Below are positions 1 through 12,469 of a stretch of DNA of 64,000 bases, one piece after another. Within the stretch, counting starts at the first letter, position 1. Every line of letters starts with the position of its first letter. The notes under the pieces were generated by a model. It was not told the origin of the DNA and did no database searches. It saw only the letters and a list, made by a program, of their open reading frames with translations. This DNA is from Pseudocercospora fijiensis CIRAD86 (lineage: Eukaryota; Ascomycota; Dothideomycetes; Mycosphaerellales; Mycosphaerellaceae), in NCBI RefSeq assembly GCF_000340215.1, contig NW_006921535.1:5387528-5451527 (forward strand), in the 5' to 3' direction. The position numbers and the translations under genes were made by a program.

Positions 1-3000
1 TTTGTAAGGTTATTTAATAGTACCCTCGCTATTAAACGAGGTACGCATTGTATGCATCTAATAGCACTAGTAGCCGGATTAACTGCATTAGTGCTTTGAT
101 CGCTGTTACTGTATATAGCGATATCGACTAGGGAGTTATTATAACTTCTCCTATCTATATCCTTAGCTCTTGCCTTAATACGTACTATTAATATAGCAAG
201 AGCATTAACATACTTCAAGCCGTCGCGGAGTCCGGTAAGCTGCTTATCCTACGCTTACTTATTAACAATACGGGCTATAGCAATCTTATACTGCAGGGTT
301 AGAAACAAAGAATTAATGTATTAGGTTTCGCTGTCGTAATTAGGTCGCCTCGATAGGCTATCGGCAGGGTTACTTACGCCTAGCCGGTATAATATATCAA
401 AATCAAACCTAGCGAGGTAGACGGCCTATCTAGCCTATCGACCTATAACCCTAGTAACCTTAGTAATGCTACGGAGGTTATTATAGTCTGTATAGACCTG
501 AATAGTATACTAAGCACTATCGAGATAGTAGCGCTAGTACTTAAAGGCCTCGACAATAGCTAGGAGCTCTTGCTTATATATCTCGTAGCGACGCTCTATA
601 TTAATTATCTTCCTCGAGAAGAAGGCAATCGGGTACTAGTAATAGTTATTATCTAATTGCTAGGACATAATAGCCGATATAGCGAACTGTAAAGCGTTAG
701 TCTTAATTCGGATCTGCTTGTTTAGCACGAAATAGTATAACAAGGGGACTTTAGTAAAGCGTCGCTTTAGACCGTTAAAAGCGGCTTGTACTCTATTAGT
801 CTATTTGAATTCTCTAGTCGGGTTAGCCTTAGTTTTAGTAAGCTTAGTTAGTAGCATTACGTGCCGCGAGTAACCTTCGATAAATCGACGGTAGAAGTTA
901 GCAAAACCTAGGAATAATTGAAGCTCTTTAATACTAGTAGGCGTCGGCCACTTAGTAATAGTCTTAATCCGATTAGGATTAGCCTTAATACCCTCGGTTA
1001 ACACGAGGAAGCTAAGGAAGGATACCTCTTTAGTAGCAAAGGTGTATTTAGAAGGCTTGCAATATAGGCTATAGGCCTATAGGCGGTCGAGGACCTTTCG
1101 TACTATAGCCTAGTGTTCTGCAATGTTAGGTAAGTGCGTATAAACTAGGATGTCATCTAGGTAAACTATATAGAGGTGATCTAATAGGCCTAATAGGGCC
1201 CGATTGATATAGGACTAGAATATTGTAGGGGCGTTTACTAGCCTAAATAGTATAACTAGATACTCGAAATAGCTATAGCGGGTACGGAAGGCTGTTTTCT
1301 ATTTATTACCCTTACGGATGCGGATGCGATAGTATACATCCTTAATATCTAATATAGTATAGTAGTAAGCACTAGAAAGGCGATCGAGGGTCTTATTAAT
1401 AAGAGGAAGTAGACAGCGATCTTTAATAGTAACAGCATTAAGCCTACGATAATCGATATAGAGGCGTAGGCTACTATCCTTCTTTAGTACGAACAGGATA
1501 GGGGCACTAGTAGGGCTGTTACTATACCGTATCCGGCTATTAGCTAGGTTTTCCTCTAGGTACTTACGCAATATAGCAAGCTCTCGTTTACTAAGGTTAT
1601 AGAGGGGGCTAAAAGGAACCTCCTTGCCCTCTATAATGTCAATCTTATAATCCGTCTCCTTAAACATAGGCAACGTCGATGCTAAGTAGTGTTTGAATAT
1701 ATTAATATAGGTCTCTCGAATAGGCTCCGGTATACGCTTAAGCTATTTAGGGTCTATGCTATTAGGGGGCACAAGTTTATCGTTATTACTACCGAGCAGG
1801 TCGGCAGTTAGATTAGCTAAGGCGGAGGCTAGTATTAGGTTACTAATAAATAGGACCCTAATATTATTAGGACACTCGCTAATATCGATGTGTTTAATAT
1901 CCTCTTTCCGAGCGATTCTAAATCGCTATTGCTAGCTGCCTAAGTCTATAACTATAGCATAGTACTTAAGAACAGGGTTGCTAATAACAATGTTAGATAG
2001 GAGGCTGTCTATGTCTACCGCGTAGGCAGTAAAGTTTAGTAGGCGCTTATTGCCGAGGTCGTCCTTTAGGGCTATATAGACATAGTAGGCCCTATAGGTT
2101 AAGTGCCGAGCGTTATTAAACTAAGCAAGGGTTAGCAGGTTAGTCCTAAGCAGTTATCGAAGGTCTAATTGCTTAGCTAGGCGATAGCTAATAAGGGCAC
2201 TAACTGAATTTCCTAGATCTAGTATAACCTTAGTCTTGTAGTTAGTCCTATACGTATCCGATACGAGACAGGTACATATAATAGCTAGCACAATGTCGAT
2301 AGTCTTACGCCGTACAAGGCTAATAGTTAGTGCAGCGCTTACTCTTTTTTCGACTAATAAGAAGGTTAGCCTATAGGGGTAGCGTTAGCTACTGAAAGGT
2401 GCTTTCGGTATTTAGCGGTAGTACGGTCGATTCGGGCCTAGTCCTTAGGTTTATCGTATTAGCCTAGTAGATAGCTAGTGCTATTACAATTGAAGCACTT
2501 TAGTCCGGTTAGGGGATTGCTGTAGCTGTTGCCGCTATTGTTAGCCGAGCGATTAGTACTATAGGGATACGAGCCCCTTCTACGGCCCCTATCGCGGCCT
2601 CCTCTATATAGCCGCCGGCTACGGCTTCTTCTACGATCGTTACTGTTCCTATTGTTAGCATTATTGTCTTAGTAGGAACCTTAGTTTCCTCCGCGGCTAC
2701 GGTTGCTACGGTTGCTAGTAGGTCGGATCCTTAATTCTAGTCGTTACTAGAGCTAGACAGCTCGTTCGGCAGTTTCGACTTTAACTATAAACTGAATACG
2801 TATAAGATTGGCCTGTTTAAACACACGGCGGCGGTCTAACTTAAGGACCAATTCCTATCTCAATTTAGGGCGTATTTCGGAGATCTAGATAGAATCAGTT
2901 TTAGTCGGGAGGTCGTCTTCGAGGGTCTTTAAATAGGCCTTAAATAAGCGAGCCGATTAATTAGTCTTTTACTTAGCTCGAAGGTACTAGTCCTAAGCGT

Positions 3001-4000
3001 ATTGTTGCCTTAGTATAGGGTTTCTAAGGGTGTCTAGTATAATAGTTTTGTAGGTCTGCTACTAAACAGTAGTCTAGTTATTAAGGGAGTTAAAATAGTT
3101 ATCCTAGGTGCGTTTTAGGTCGCCGTTAATGTACTGCATAGTATAGACGACTAGTGAATAGTCATTTAGTAGAGCCCTTAGTGCGTTTCGTTAGTTAAGC
3201 TTACAGTTACGGATATAGTCGTTATATTGCTTTCGACTAGAGCCGTTAAATATAGTATAGTCCTTAAGTTTAGTATCCTTCTCCTAGATTAGGACTAATA
3301 GTAAGGAAGGGCCTACTATCGGCTTAGTATTGGTTATTAGGGCCTCCTAAAGGCGGCGAATTTCGAGGAGGTTATCCTTTAGCTATTATTCTTAATATAG
3401 GGTAGTAAGCCTGTTTTAGGTAGCTTCTTAGAGTCTCCCTACTAGTTAGGGGCTAAAGGCTAGCTAGCTATATCGTCGGTTAACAATATTATTAAGAATG
3501 TCGTTAACAGGCAATTCTAGATTATTACCTAGAATTATAGGTTCTTCTTTAATAGGCTCTCCGGTAGGCTCTTTAGTAGGAGGCACTTTAGTAGGCACTT
3601 TAGCGGGAACTGTGCTACTAGCGTTGTTATTGCTAGCGCTGCTAGCGGTAGCACGGTTGTTGTTGCTTCGTAATAAGCCGGCTATTATAAGGGGTAACAC
3701 TAATAATATATTATAGGCCCCTAAGATGCGGATATAGCGGAGTTAGTAGATATCGGCTTAGTGCGATTAACTCGGTATAATAGGCTATATAGAAGGCCTT
3801 ACTTAATGATTGGTACGGTTGTTTCGATAGAATGGTACGTATAGGTCCCGTTCTTCGGGCGCAATATAGTTAGATTAGTTATTATAGCTATACCGCTAAA
3901 AGCTTAAAATAAGGACTATCTAGCTACTGCCCTTAAAGGGTAGATCGAATACTGTATAAGAAGGGTATATTAGTAGGTAGATAGGGTAGTAGTAGGTACG
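1..4000 (-). mobile_element. RIP-decayed Ty3/gypsy retrotransposon (5' and pol part; integrase end lies outside the window)
   Basis: The minus strand reads, in order, gag-like sequence (about 3700 down to 2450), a protease-like stretch (about 2350-1850), reverse transcriptase (1673-1299) and the RT thumb/RNase H start (1004-801). The downstream end, expected to hold integrase, lies beyond base 1. A decayed CCHC zinc knuckle is visible near 2478-2500, where CFNC is kept but the glycine and histidine positions are lost. All frames are broken by TAG and TAA codons made by C-to-T and G-to-A change. CA and TG dinucleotides are scarce while CG stays common, the mark of RIP. No LTR could be defined. 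The element cannot be active. Confidence 0.85.
801..1673 (-). pseudogene. Reverse transcriptase fragment of the left gypsy element
   Basis: Two open stretches on the minus strand, 1673-1299 and 1004-801, match the RT domain of Ty3/gypsy elements. The first holds the fingers/palm motif LYIDYRRLNAVTIKDR and the following LDIKDVYYRIRI, which corresponds to the usual LDLRxAYHxIRI. The second holds LQLFLGFANFYRRFI, the conserved segment after the catalytic YxDD. The catalytic YxDD itself falls in the broken stretch between them. The sequence differs clearly from the second gypsy element at 59.5-63.5 kb, so the window holds two gypsy lineages. Confidence 0.85.
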
Positions 4001-4301
4001 AGTAGTATTCGATAAGGAGCTAGGAGGAGAGGGAGGAAGGTAGGAGAGTTGGCCCAACGCCAAGCGCCAAGCCCTGCCTGAGGCATTAAGACCCTAGCTT
4101 CACTCGGCCTAGTTACATGCCAATCACGTGTAGCCTCTTTGGCCCTAACAATAGTATTCGCTATTAACCTACCTCGATTACTTCTACGCGCTTCTAACCC
4201 ATTCTTAATACGATTTTGTATAAGGAAGAGGTAGAAACACGACGAAATTAAGGGATACTTGTACGCCGCGGTATCGCCTTCGATTGCCTAAGAAACACCG
4301 A

Positions 4302-4402
4302 CTGATTGTGATTATAATCATATAATTATATACATAACAATCACATCCACAATCATAGTGATTGTGAGTGATTAGGTAATTATAACAATCAACAATCAAC
4401 AG
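4302..4402. repeat. AT-rich foldback (imperfect palindrome), MITE-like
   Basis: The stretch folds back on itself around 4356-4358. The core arms CACAATCA (4348-4355) and TGATTGTG (4359-4366) are perfectly complementary. Outside them, AATCA pairs with TGATT and ATAATTA pairs with TAATTAT. The ends, CTGATTGT near 4302 and ACAATCAACAG near 4402, are related in inverse. It sits at the border between the RIP-decayed element and unique sequence. It could be a small nonautonomous DNA element or simply a cruciform-forming AT tract. Confidence 0.45.
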
Positions 4403-6174
4403 CTATAGTCTTGCCTCCGAATTCTCCTTTCTCTCTTCCACAAGACTTTCTAGTCTAGTCATCAACAGTGGCAATGCTGGGTCAGAAAATCCATCGAATG
4501 AATGAATGGAGATACCCGAACATCTTCTCAAGGCCTCATCCTCAAGACCGCCTTGTTAGGATTCAAGCCACTGAGTGTCACGGAGACGACGAAGCACCCA
4601 CTGTCTGTGAGTCAAAGTCGCCGCACGATTGCTACGCTGGAAACCATCACTCCTCTCCCGGTGCACAGCTGCCCGGGCAGACCCAGGTTTCCCGTCTAGA
4701 ACGAGCCCTAATACCCTGCATCGTCATCTGATCGATCGTAGAACACCTGAATGCAAGTCACTGATCTTCAACACTAATCTCAGAGCACGTCACCCGAACA
4801 ATTGCATCGTGCCACCTGAAAATTCATCCCTCGATCGAACGACTGGAGACCCAACAGCCCGGGAAAGTTCACAAGAGTCTCGATCTCAACTTGCCGACAT
4901 TCGACACCCAGCTGGCTGGATCCCACAGGAAATCCTTAGGCAAGGCTACCTTACCAAGCTGCACAGTAGATCTTTCCCGAAGATCTTCGCTGGCATTCAG
5001 AAGCTTTCTAGACGTGGTGATGAGAAGAGAATACTAGACCTGCGATCCCAAAGGAGGGTAAAGAGGGGAGATGGCTACTGGACATGATGCCTTTCGAGCA
5101 GTGAAGACGATAGAAGGTGTATCCAAGACTCCAGCTCCAACGATTGAAAGCGATCGATTCACGCTCGCATCCCTAATAACTGCCGATATGGATCGCTGCT
5201 GTTTTCAGCGCTTTCTTCGTTAGCAGCGTCAACAATTGCGACCTGATTCTGGAGCGAAGCAATCAAATCTACGCTTCGCTCCTCACCATCCCATCTCGAC
5301 TGACTGAATGCGAAGGGATTAGATCGATATTTGGGATGGGATACCACCACCACGTTCGTAGCGAGCACGCAATCCGACCTTCGTCGTCAAGAGAAAGACA
5401 AAATCACGTTGCTAAAGACAGGAGAACATTGTCGATGTACTACACTGCGGAACAACTTCCATCGCCTCTCTCAACGAAAGAAGCACCGTATTCTCAGTCG
5501 ATCGATCCATCAATCCATCAACACTTTTCGCGCTTCGCATACATATCGAATTTTCATGACAGCAGTTGCAGAGATACAAGAGCAGCTTGTTTGACTGACT
5601 GTGCAAGTGTATCGAACCCCGAAGTTCAAACAAACCTCTCCATCTGTTCTAGAAAGAGTCAAGAGAATATAATTGGTTCATTTATATATATGCTTGTTGA
5701 TTGTCGCGGTTCGATCATCGCGTTTCCTCCCGTAGAATCATATCGAATCGTACATTCGCTCCTCGGGATGGAAATCAAGATCCTCTAGTCCATACAAGAG
5801 GGATTATTTCACACAAGGAGAAGTTCGTGCTCGGGATTTATGGATTGATGGGTGTCTCGGCGCGACTGGAAATAGTAAAGGAACGTTTCTTCGAGTTCGA
5901 GCGACGGTCTTTCATTGAATCTGAGATACACGCTGACTGACCGGCTGTGAAGTTGTGTCGCTAGCTCATCTCGCATACCGTAGTACTAGGATATCAGAGT
6001 TGAATGCATAGAAAGATCTCGCGACCGTTATTTTCTATAGTGCGCGATTTCTTCCCTTCAATCTAAGCCACATCGATGCAGGCAAGTGATAAAAGATGCC
6101 ATTCCCTTGCTCGACGAGTCCATCGAACTGACCCGAGCTTCAATCTCGAAATATCTGCATTCAAACTACCTCAC
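4403..6174. other. Gene-free stretch next to the left repeat
   Basis: About 1.8 kb with normal CA/TG content, so it is not RIP-decayed. Several open frames of 60-150 codons overlap on both strands, but none has recognisable motifs, convincing splice structure or consistent codon use. The stretch is best read as the intergenic region downstream of the MDR oxidoreductase gene, perhaps with an unrecognised short gene. Confidence 0.4.
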
Positions 6175-7342
6175 CTACTCTGTAAGTCCCGGAGTATCCT
6201 CGATTTTAAAAACATATTTCACAGCCGAAGCCCTCCCCTCCTTAAGATTCCGCAATCCCTGCTCAACACCTTCCAGCCCACCAGGTATAACTTCTTGCGG
6301 CTGAGCTTTGAACCATCCCTCTTGCAACCCTTTGGCGATATACCGGAAATACACGTATCCAAAGTCTTTGAGATCGTCAGGGAAGCCGTGCACGGATCCG
6401 ACCGTGGTGAGGGTGTGTCGGATTTTCCCTGGGAGATCGTATTTCTTGCCTGGTAAGACGAATGTCACTTGTCCGGTTTCTTGAGCGAGGACTTGGGCGA
6501 GGTTTTGGACGCTGCCTTTTTCGCTGACGGCGTCGAAGGCGTATTCTAGCTTTTTGTCTTGTGCTGCTTCTTTGAGATTTTTGACGACTTCGTCGTTGCC
6601 GTTTCGGTAGTCGATTATGGTGTCGCCTTTCCTTCGATCGATGTATTTCTCAACGTGGGCAGCGCCGTTTCCTGCGACGCAGAGCAATGGGTGGATATTC
6701 GCGCGAGTTGCAAGTTGTACGGCGTAGGAACCTACTGCAGATGCAGCGCCGTAGATGATTAGTGGTAAGGGGTTTGAGTCTTTCGGTCGAGGGAGGAAGG
6801 GCGGCGGAAGCTGGAGTCGGGCGAAGAGTCCTACAGCGGCTGTGAGTGCTGCGAGAGGAATCGCGGCGCCTTCTGTGAGTATGTCAGTCAACGGTACTTC
6901 AAGATTTCATGGTATGATCCATGCCTTGGAAGGATATATTCTCTGGCAGGTGCGCCGTTGTCGCGGCCCATGAAAGAGCATATTCTGCGTAGCTTCCTCC
7001 CGGCTTGAGCATTTCGTGGAAGGCAAAGACGCGATCGCCGGGCTTAAACTCAATGACGCCCTCGCCGACCTCGTGCACAACGCCTGAGATGTCATCGCCT
7101 TGATTCGCAGGTTGGGCATCTCGCATTGCTGCGCGCTTCCAGTCTTTGGGGTTGCTACCACTGTATACTACCTTTGTGACCACTTGTCCTGGTCCTGCTC
7201 GTGGTACTGGCACATGGTGAATCGTGACCTTGGGGCCTTTCGCAACGATCGCTTCCTTCATCGTAGAAGCGCTCCTGCTCTGCGTGTGGCTTGCTAGCTG
7301 TGATAGTCTTCGCGTGGCCGACATTCTGAAGTGATTGAGCAT
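6175..7342 (-). CDS. MDR-family quinone oxidoreductase / zinc-less alcohol dehydrogenase-like protein, two exons
   Basis: Model: exon 1 is 7342-6925, exon 2 is 6872-6175, giving 371 residues. The N-terminal half has the GroES-like fold signature (KGPKVTIHHVPVPRAGPGQV, then VVYSGSNPKDWK and GDDISGVVHEVGEGV). The C-terminal half has the NADPH-binding Rossmann motif YGAASAVGSYAVQLA. The zinc-binding cysteines of classical alcohol dehydrogenases are absent, as in the quinone oxidoreductase/enoyl reductase branch. Joining the exons restores the conserved ISF-x-EGAAIPLAALTAAVG segment. This requires a 52-base intron that starts with GC rather than GT and ends CTCACAG, with CTGAC as branch site. Three in-frame ATGs are possible (7342, 7324, 7261). 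The last matches the usual family start, while the longer forms add a basic, Ser-rich, mitochondrial-presequence-like leader. Substrate unknown. Confidence 0.85.
6873..6924 (-). other. GC-AG intron in the MDR oxidoreductase gene
   Basis: On the minus strand the exon ends TTCCAAG and the intron opens GCATGG, closing with GACTGACATACTCACAG. No GT donor is available before the in-frame TGA, and joining at the GC restores the family consensus. GC-AG introns are a small minority class in fungi. Confidence 0.7.
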
Positions 7343-8209
7343 TCTCAGGGAAGACTCAGGGAAAGCAGAAAGGGAGTGTATTCCATCAGACACGAGTCGG
7401 ATCAGGCGAGTTGTTGGCGCTCAATGGTTCTTGTTCCTGCATAGACCTCCACCTCGAGCTACAGATCAGGGGACCTTTGCCGTGGTACCGCAATGCCGCA
7501 ATGGAGACGCCGAGCACGTCATCGTCGTCGTCCTCACGGTTTCATGGACTTCTGCCATCGTCGTCCTCTTTCGTTTGATCGATCACAGCGGTTTCCAGCA
7601 AGGCAGGCTCCGGCCATCTCTGGGTGTGCATTGTACCATGGAGCTGGAAGACGGACACCAAAAAACTGGCTCAGCCCACGCGACGGGCGTGCGGGGGTCG
7701 CACGTGAAAATGGCCAGGGCTTTGGGTGAGTGAGAACGACCGAGGACGGCGACCAAAGGGTAGGGACAACGATGGCCATGGTGCCGAGTGTTTCCATAAC
7801 ACAACAATCAACAGACCATACGATCAATGTAACGCAATATGCGAAAGATGCATTGATCAGGGCCTTATGGAGGTGTCTTATGGTGCCGCAGGGGCGGATA
7901 GTGGAGTCGAAAGTGTCGGATGGATCTCTGTCTCTGGGGCAACTGCCTCTCGTTTACTCTTGGCGTCGGTTTCAGTGCACCAACAGCCAACAGCCCTCGA
8001 ACCTCACCTCACCGCACCGCACCACACCGCACCGCACCCACCGACCGCCAACAGTACCGCTCGCTTGGATAAGCTGCGCGACATCATCCTCGACCGCATC
8101 AACAACACATTAACGCACTGTAGCCTCTACACAACATCGCCGCGCCTTTCGCATGGCCCAAGGCGTGTAAACAACGAGCTTCGCGGCGCGGAGAAACAAT
8201 CGAGGCAGC
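7343..8209. promoter_or_regulatory. Divergent intergenic region between the oxidoreductase and kinesin genes
   Basis: About 870 bases separate the two start codons, which point away from each other, so both promoters must lie here. The part next to the kinesin start (7985-8045) is a C/A-rich tract of CACCGCACCGCACC type, as is common in fungal 5' leaders. No specific factor site can be assigned. Confidence 0.4.
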
Positions 8210-11200
8210 ATGGCTTATGTGGCCAATGCGGCCGGCCACGCAGGCGCGTCGTCAATCAGCGTATGCGTGAGAGTGCGTCCCTTCACGATCCAAGAGGCGG
8301 CGCAGCTGAACAGATGCGACGATGGGCCGGTGTACTTGGGCGAAGGCTCGCTGGCTTCTGCCCCTAAGCCGCGGCTGGGCCAGAAGGGCATTCGGAATGT
8401 GATCAAGGTGCTCGACGAGAAGACATTGTGAGTCCCCCTTCGTCTCAATGCATGTGTTCTTGGCTAACGCGCGACCAGAATCTTCGATCCTCCAGAAGAC
8501 AGTCCCACGCAACGATTCGGTCGGCAGCTGATGGCCCAAGGCAAGCGCGCAAAGGAGGCTACATTCGGCTTTGACCACGTCTTCGACGACAATGCCAGCC
8601 AAACCGATTTGTATGCAGGCACCACCAGAAGTCTACTCGATCGCGTCTTGGATGGCTACAACGCGACCGTCTTTGCCTACGGCGCGACCGGCTGCGGCAA
8701 GACGCATACCATCACCGGAACCTCAGCACACCCCGGAATCATCTATCTGACTATGCAAGAGCTGTTCGAGAAGATGGAGGAGCTTCGAGAGAGCAAGGAG
8801 GTGACCATCACGCTCTCTTATCTCGAAATATACAACGAGCAAATCCGCGATCTTTTGGTCGACGATCAAGTTGACGAGAATGGCAAGCCAGTCGCCAGGC
8901 AGAATTTGATGCTGCGCGAGGATGCCGATCAAACTGTATCCGTGGCTGGCCTCACGTCACACAAGCCGCAAGATGTCGACCAAGTCATGCAAATGATCGT
9001 TCAAGGAAATGCAAAGCGCACTCAATCGCCGACAGAAGCCAACGCCACATCGTCCCGCTCGCATGCCGTGCTGCAAGTCAATGTCGCATCGAAGGATCGG
9101 AATGCCAGTGTGAATGAGCCCGTCACCTTCGCCACCCTGTCCATCATCGATCTCGCTGGATCGGAGCGCGCATCAGCAACGAAGAATCGTGGTCCACGGC
9201 TCACAGAAGGCGCCAATATCAACAAATCCCTCCTTGCGCTGGGCAGCTGCATCAATGCGCTGTGCGACCCCAAGAAGAAGAGCCACGTTCCATATCGCAA
9301 CTCCAAGCTCACCCGCTTGCTGAAGTTCAGTCTGGGCGGCAACTGTCAAACAGTGATGATTGTCTGTGTCTCTCCAAGCAGCGCCCACTTCGACGAGACG
9401 CACAACACATTGCGCTACGCCAACCGCGCCAAGAACATCCTCACCAAGAGCATTCGCAATGTCTACAATGTCGACCGCCATGTCAAGGACTACCTTAAGA
9501 AGATTGAGGAACAGCGGCAGCTCATCGAAGAGCTCGAAGCCAAGCTCGCCGATGGAGTCAACACGGCAGCGAACAAGCTGCGCAAGGCCGAAGTGAAGCT
9601 TGAAGACATAGGCAAAGAAGGCATTGAGCGTATCCGTGCCTCCTATGAGCACTCCGCCGGGGAGCGACACGAGCGCATCCGAGACACGTGCAGACTCCGT
9701 CAAATCGAGCGTCGCATCAGTGCCATCAGTGCATGGGTGGGCGCCTTCGACCAGGTTTCCGAGACGCGGGAGGACGAAGAGCCACCCGCTGCCCTGGTAT
9801 CCATGCGCCAAACAGCCACCGGCATCCTTGCAGAGCTCGAACATAGCCGACAGCACTATCATCAAAAGCTGCAAAAGAACAATTGGGCTCGTGCTATCGA
9901 CACTGCTCTCCAGTTTGCTCTTCAGCAGCTGCAGAACAACGAGGCCTTCCACAAGGGCAGTTGCCACGAAGCCACCATCCTCAAAGAAATGGAGATCCTC
10001 AAGCAGCGCTCCGAGATCGACATCCACATTGCAGTCCTCGAGCAAGAGAAGGTCGGTGAAGCGTCGCTGATGCAGGTCATGCTCACTACTCAGTTTGAGA
10101 CCATGGCTATCATCAACCAGCTTCTGCACATGAGCGAGGAGGAAGCAATGCAGGCAGGCCGCGACGTTATGGGCAAGCTGATGCAAGCCTGCCTCGATGC
10201 TACTGGCCAAATCATCAAGCCCGACGGCGGCCTTCAGATCACGCAAGCAGTGAAGCCGACGAAATCGGGCACACCCAGAAAACAGAAGGCGCTTCTTGGT
10301 CCCTCGCCACTCAAGCACAAGATCCGGACGTCGACATCCTCACGATCCTCGGTCCTCGATCACGCTTCCCTATCCAACCCACCTCGTCTCTCAGCGGTGC
10401 CGACACGCATCGCGGAAGAGTCACAATCATCGTCACCACGCGTAGGCTCTAGCCCTGCCCGCGGAGCGCACGCGAGTCCTAAGAGGCGCGTGAAGCTCGG
10501 CGGTCTGGCGCGCAAGGGAGTCGCATTCTCTGGCGCTGGCACTCCTAAGAAGAAGTCACCACAGAAGAAGCGCACCGTGCGATGGAAGGACGAAGATGCC
10601 AAGGATGGCGAAGAGCCGGGTACTTTGGTGGAGTTTCAGCCCACGCCGAAGATGCCGCCAGACACTCCAACAGCCATCTCGACCGACGACGACAGCAGCA
10701 AGATTGACCCGCCGAACTTCTCTGCCGGCTTTGACGCTGATGCTGAGCCAATGTCCAGCCCTCTGCCAGCTGCCCCAAACCCAAGCCACGACCTCCGTAA
10801 AGCTGGCACTGGTCGTTTCGCCAACGGCTTCTTGAGCAAGAACTCGACCACCAATGGCTCTCCCATGCCGCCGCCACCATCACTTACGCTTGGCTCTTTC
10901 TCTAGTGAAGATGAGTCTAGTCCACTGAGGGATATTGGCGCTAACCGCGCACCTCAGCCTGGGCTTCGCTCCATCACCAACCAGTCGGCTCACAACTTCG
11001 ACAACGGCTCTGCCAGTGGTAGTGCTAGTGGCAGTGATCACTATGGCTCCGACGTCGATGCCTCCTTCACCGACAAGGAATCAGCACACCAGATCCGCTC
11101 TGCGATGGCCCGCAAGAAGCGCTCCTCTAGTTTGGGAGGCAATACCGCGGACCGTCTCAAAGCCCGTGCTGATCGTGAACGTCGCCGCAGCCCAACCGCA

Positions 11201-11503
11201 TCGACCTTCACCGCTTCCTCGCCTCCAGCCGAGTCTGCTTTCTCCGCCGGACAAGCTCGCCGCATGGTAGCATCTGGTCGCGAAGACCCAACTTCGCGTG
11301 GCAGCGTCCTATCCCCCCGCTCCCACTCCATCGAGAAGTCCTCCAGCTCCTTCGCTCGTCCCATCGCCATCCGCCAGCGCCAGAGCATGTTCGACTTCAA
11401 CACCCCCCGCGAAACACCCACCGGTCCCAACAGCCGCCCGCACTCCCGTGCCAGTAGCATTGTCCCGGGCTCTGCGAATCGGCCCAAGGGTCCTTGGCGG
11501 TAG
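8210..11503 (+). CDS. Kinesin-8 family motor protein (Kip3/KipB-like), two exons
   Basis: Model: 8210-8427 joined to 8479-11503, 1080 residues. The 51-base intron (GTGAGT..GACCAG, branch GCTAAC) joins KTL to IFDPPEDSP, a segment typical of kinesin-8. The N-terminal motor domain covers about residues 15-400. It has the P-loop GATGCGKT (141-148), switch I NATSSRSH (261-268), switch II DLAGSE (297-302) and the end-of-motor LRYANRAKNI (384-393). A short coiled coil follows (KKIEEQRQLIEELEAKL), then a helical stalk. The tail of about 400 residues is rich in Ser, Pro and Arg, with several basic blocks suited to microtubule or nuclear binding. Kinesin-8 motors walk to plus ends and promote microtubule shortening in mitosis and nuclear positioning. 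The ATG at 8210 is chosen because the motor strand SVCVRVRPF begins shortly after it. Confidence 0.95.
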
Positions 11504-12452
11504 AGACGTCATACTAGGAATGGGGCGGCGATCACAAATCGATGACAAAGATTTTGTTGCGTTGGGTCTGCGGGTTTGGGGACATGGCGTACTAGGTCAT
11601 TGCATGGATGTGGAAGAAGGGGGTTAAATGTCTACGGACGCTCCGTTTCGTTTGGCATTGGGGAATACTATGACACTCCGTCGGCGAGCGCGGTCTCGCC
11701 CTGTTGCATCGGAAGCGTTCAAGCGCAGCATGTTTTAGTATAGCGCTTCAGTCTCGTAGGACTTGGACCCTGTGGGTCTGGTCTTTGCATGATACTATTT
11801 GAAATTTCTTCTGGCAATGCTTTCTCACTTCAGGTACTCACTCCAGCATGAACTAGCCCTCGAAGCGTTTCACCTCGTTTTGCAGGCCTTGAAAGTGAAG
11901 TGCTGTATAGAGAGAGTTGAGCTAGGTATCTATATATGCGGTGGTGCTCAGGTCTTCAAAGTAAGCCATACCCGTTCGCATATGCTTATCTGTATGTATG
12001 TCTGTGCTGAAGCTGAGTATGATGAAATGGGAATGAGTTGTAAGATCTGTGCAGGTCAATACTCTCATACTGAGGAGGATAAGGAATTGCATTGCAAGAG
12101 GCGAGCGAATGCTAGCTAGTAGACTAAGAAAATCCATGTAGTTTTTGCGGAACGTTCGGTAAGACGGCGTGAAGTTGGGGAGAGCTATTAAATCTCTTTC
12201 TCGCCCGATTAATGGTACGAATCACACTACCATCCATAAAACAGCCATGTTGCGGGAGCTGGGAAGTCTTCTTTCTGATACCCGCACGAAAGAAAAAGAG
12301 GCGTTAGACGCAGGGTTGGATCTTGATATCTCGTTGTTCCTTCTCCCGCTTCTGGCAGTGTTAGTGAAGGCTAGCTTTCACGCTGAAGGCTGAATCCAGG
12401 AAGCTGCAACGTTGATTTACATTCAGACCTTGATGACGGTAATGGCAAGATG

Positions 12453-12469
12453 CCCCCCCCCCCCCCCCC
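12453..12469. repeat. Homopolymer run of 17 C
   Basis: An uninterrupted run of 17 cytosines in intergenic sequence. Such runs are unstable in replication and in sequencing, so the true length may differ. Confidence 0.8.

Noticed and set aside
3498..3716. Hydrophobic plus-strand open frame inside the left gypsy element
   Set aside because: It is the reverse of the low-complexity gag region and sits in RIP-decayed sequence. Not a gene.
5159..5368. Minus-strand open frame with a plausible acidic end
   Set aside because: It lacks an ATG start and I could not link it to any exon or family. Kept within the gene-free stretch.
9173..10318. A 381-codon open frame on the minus strand inside the kinesin gene
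   Set aside because: It is antisense to the motor and stalk coding sequence, starts without ATG and has no family motifs. It is a codon-usage shadow.
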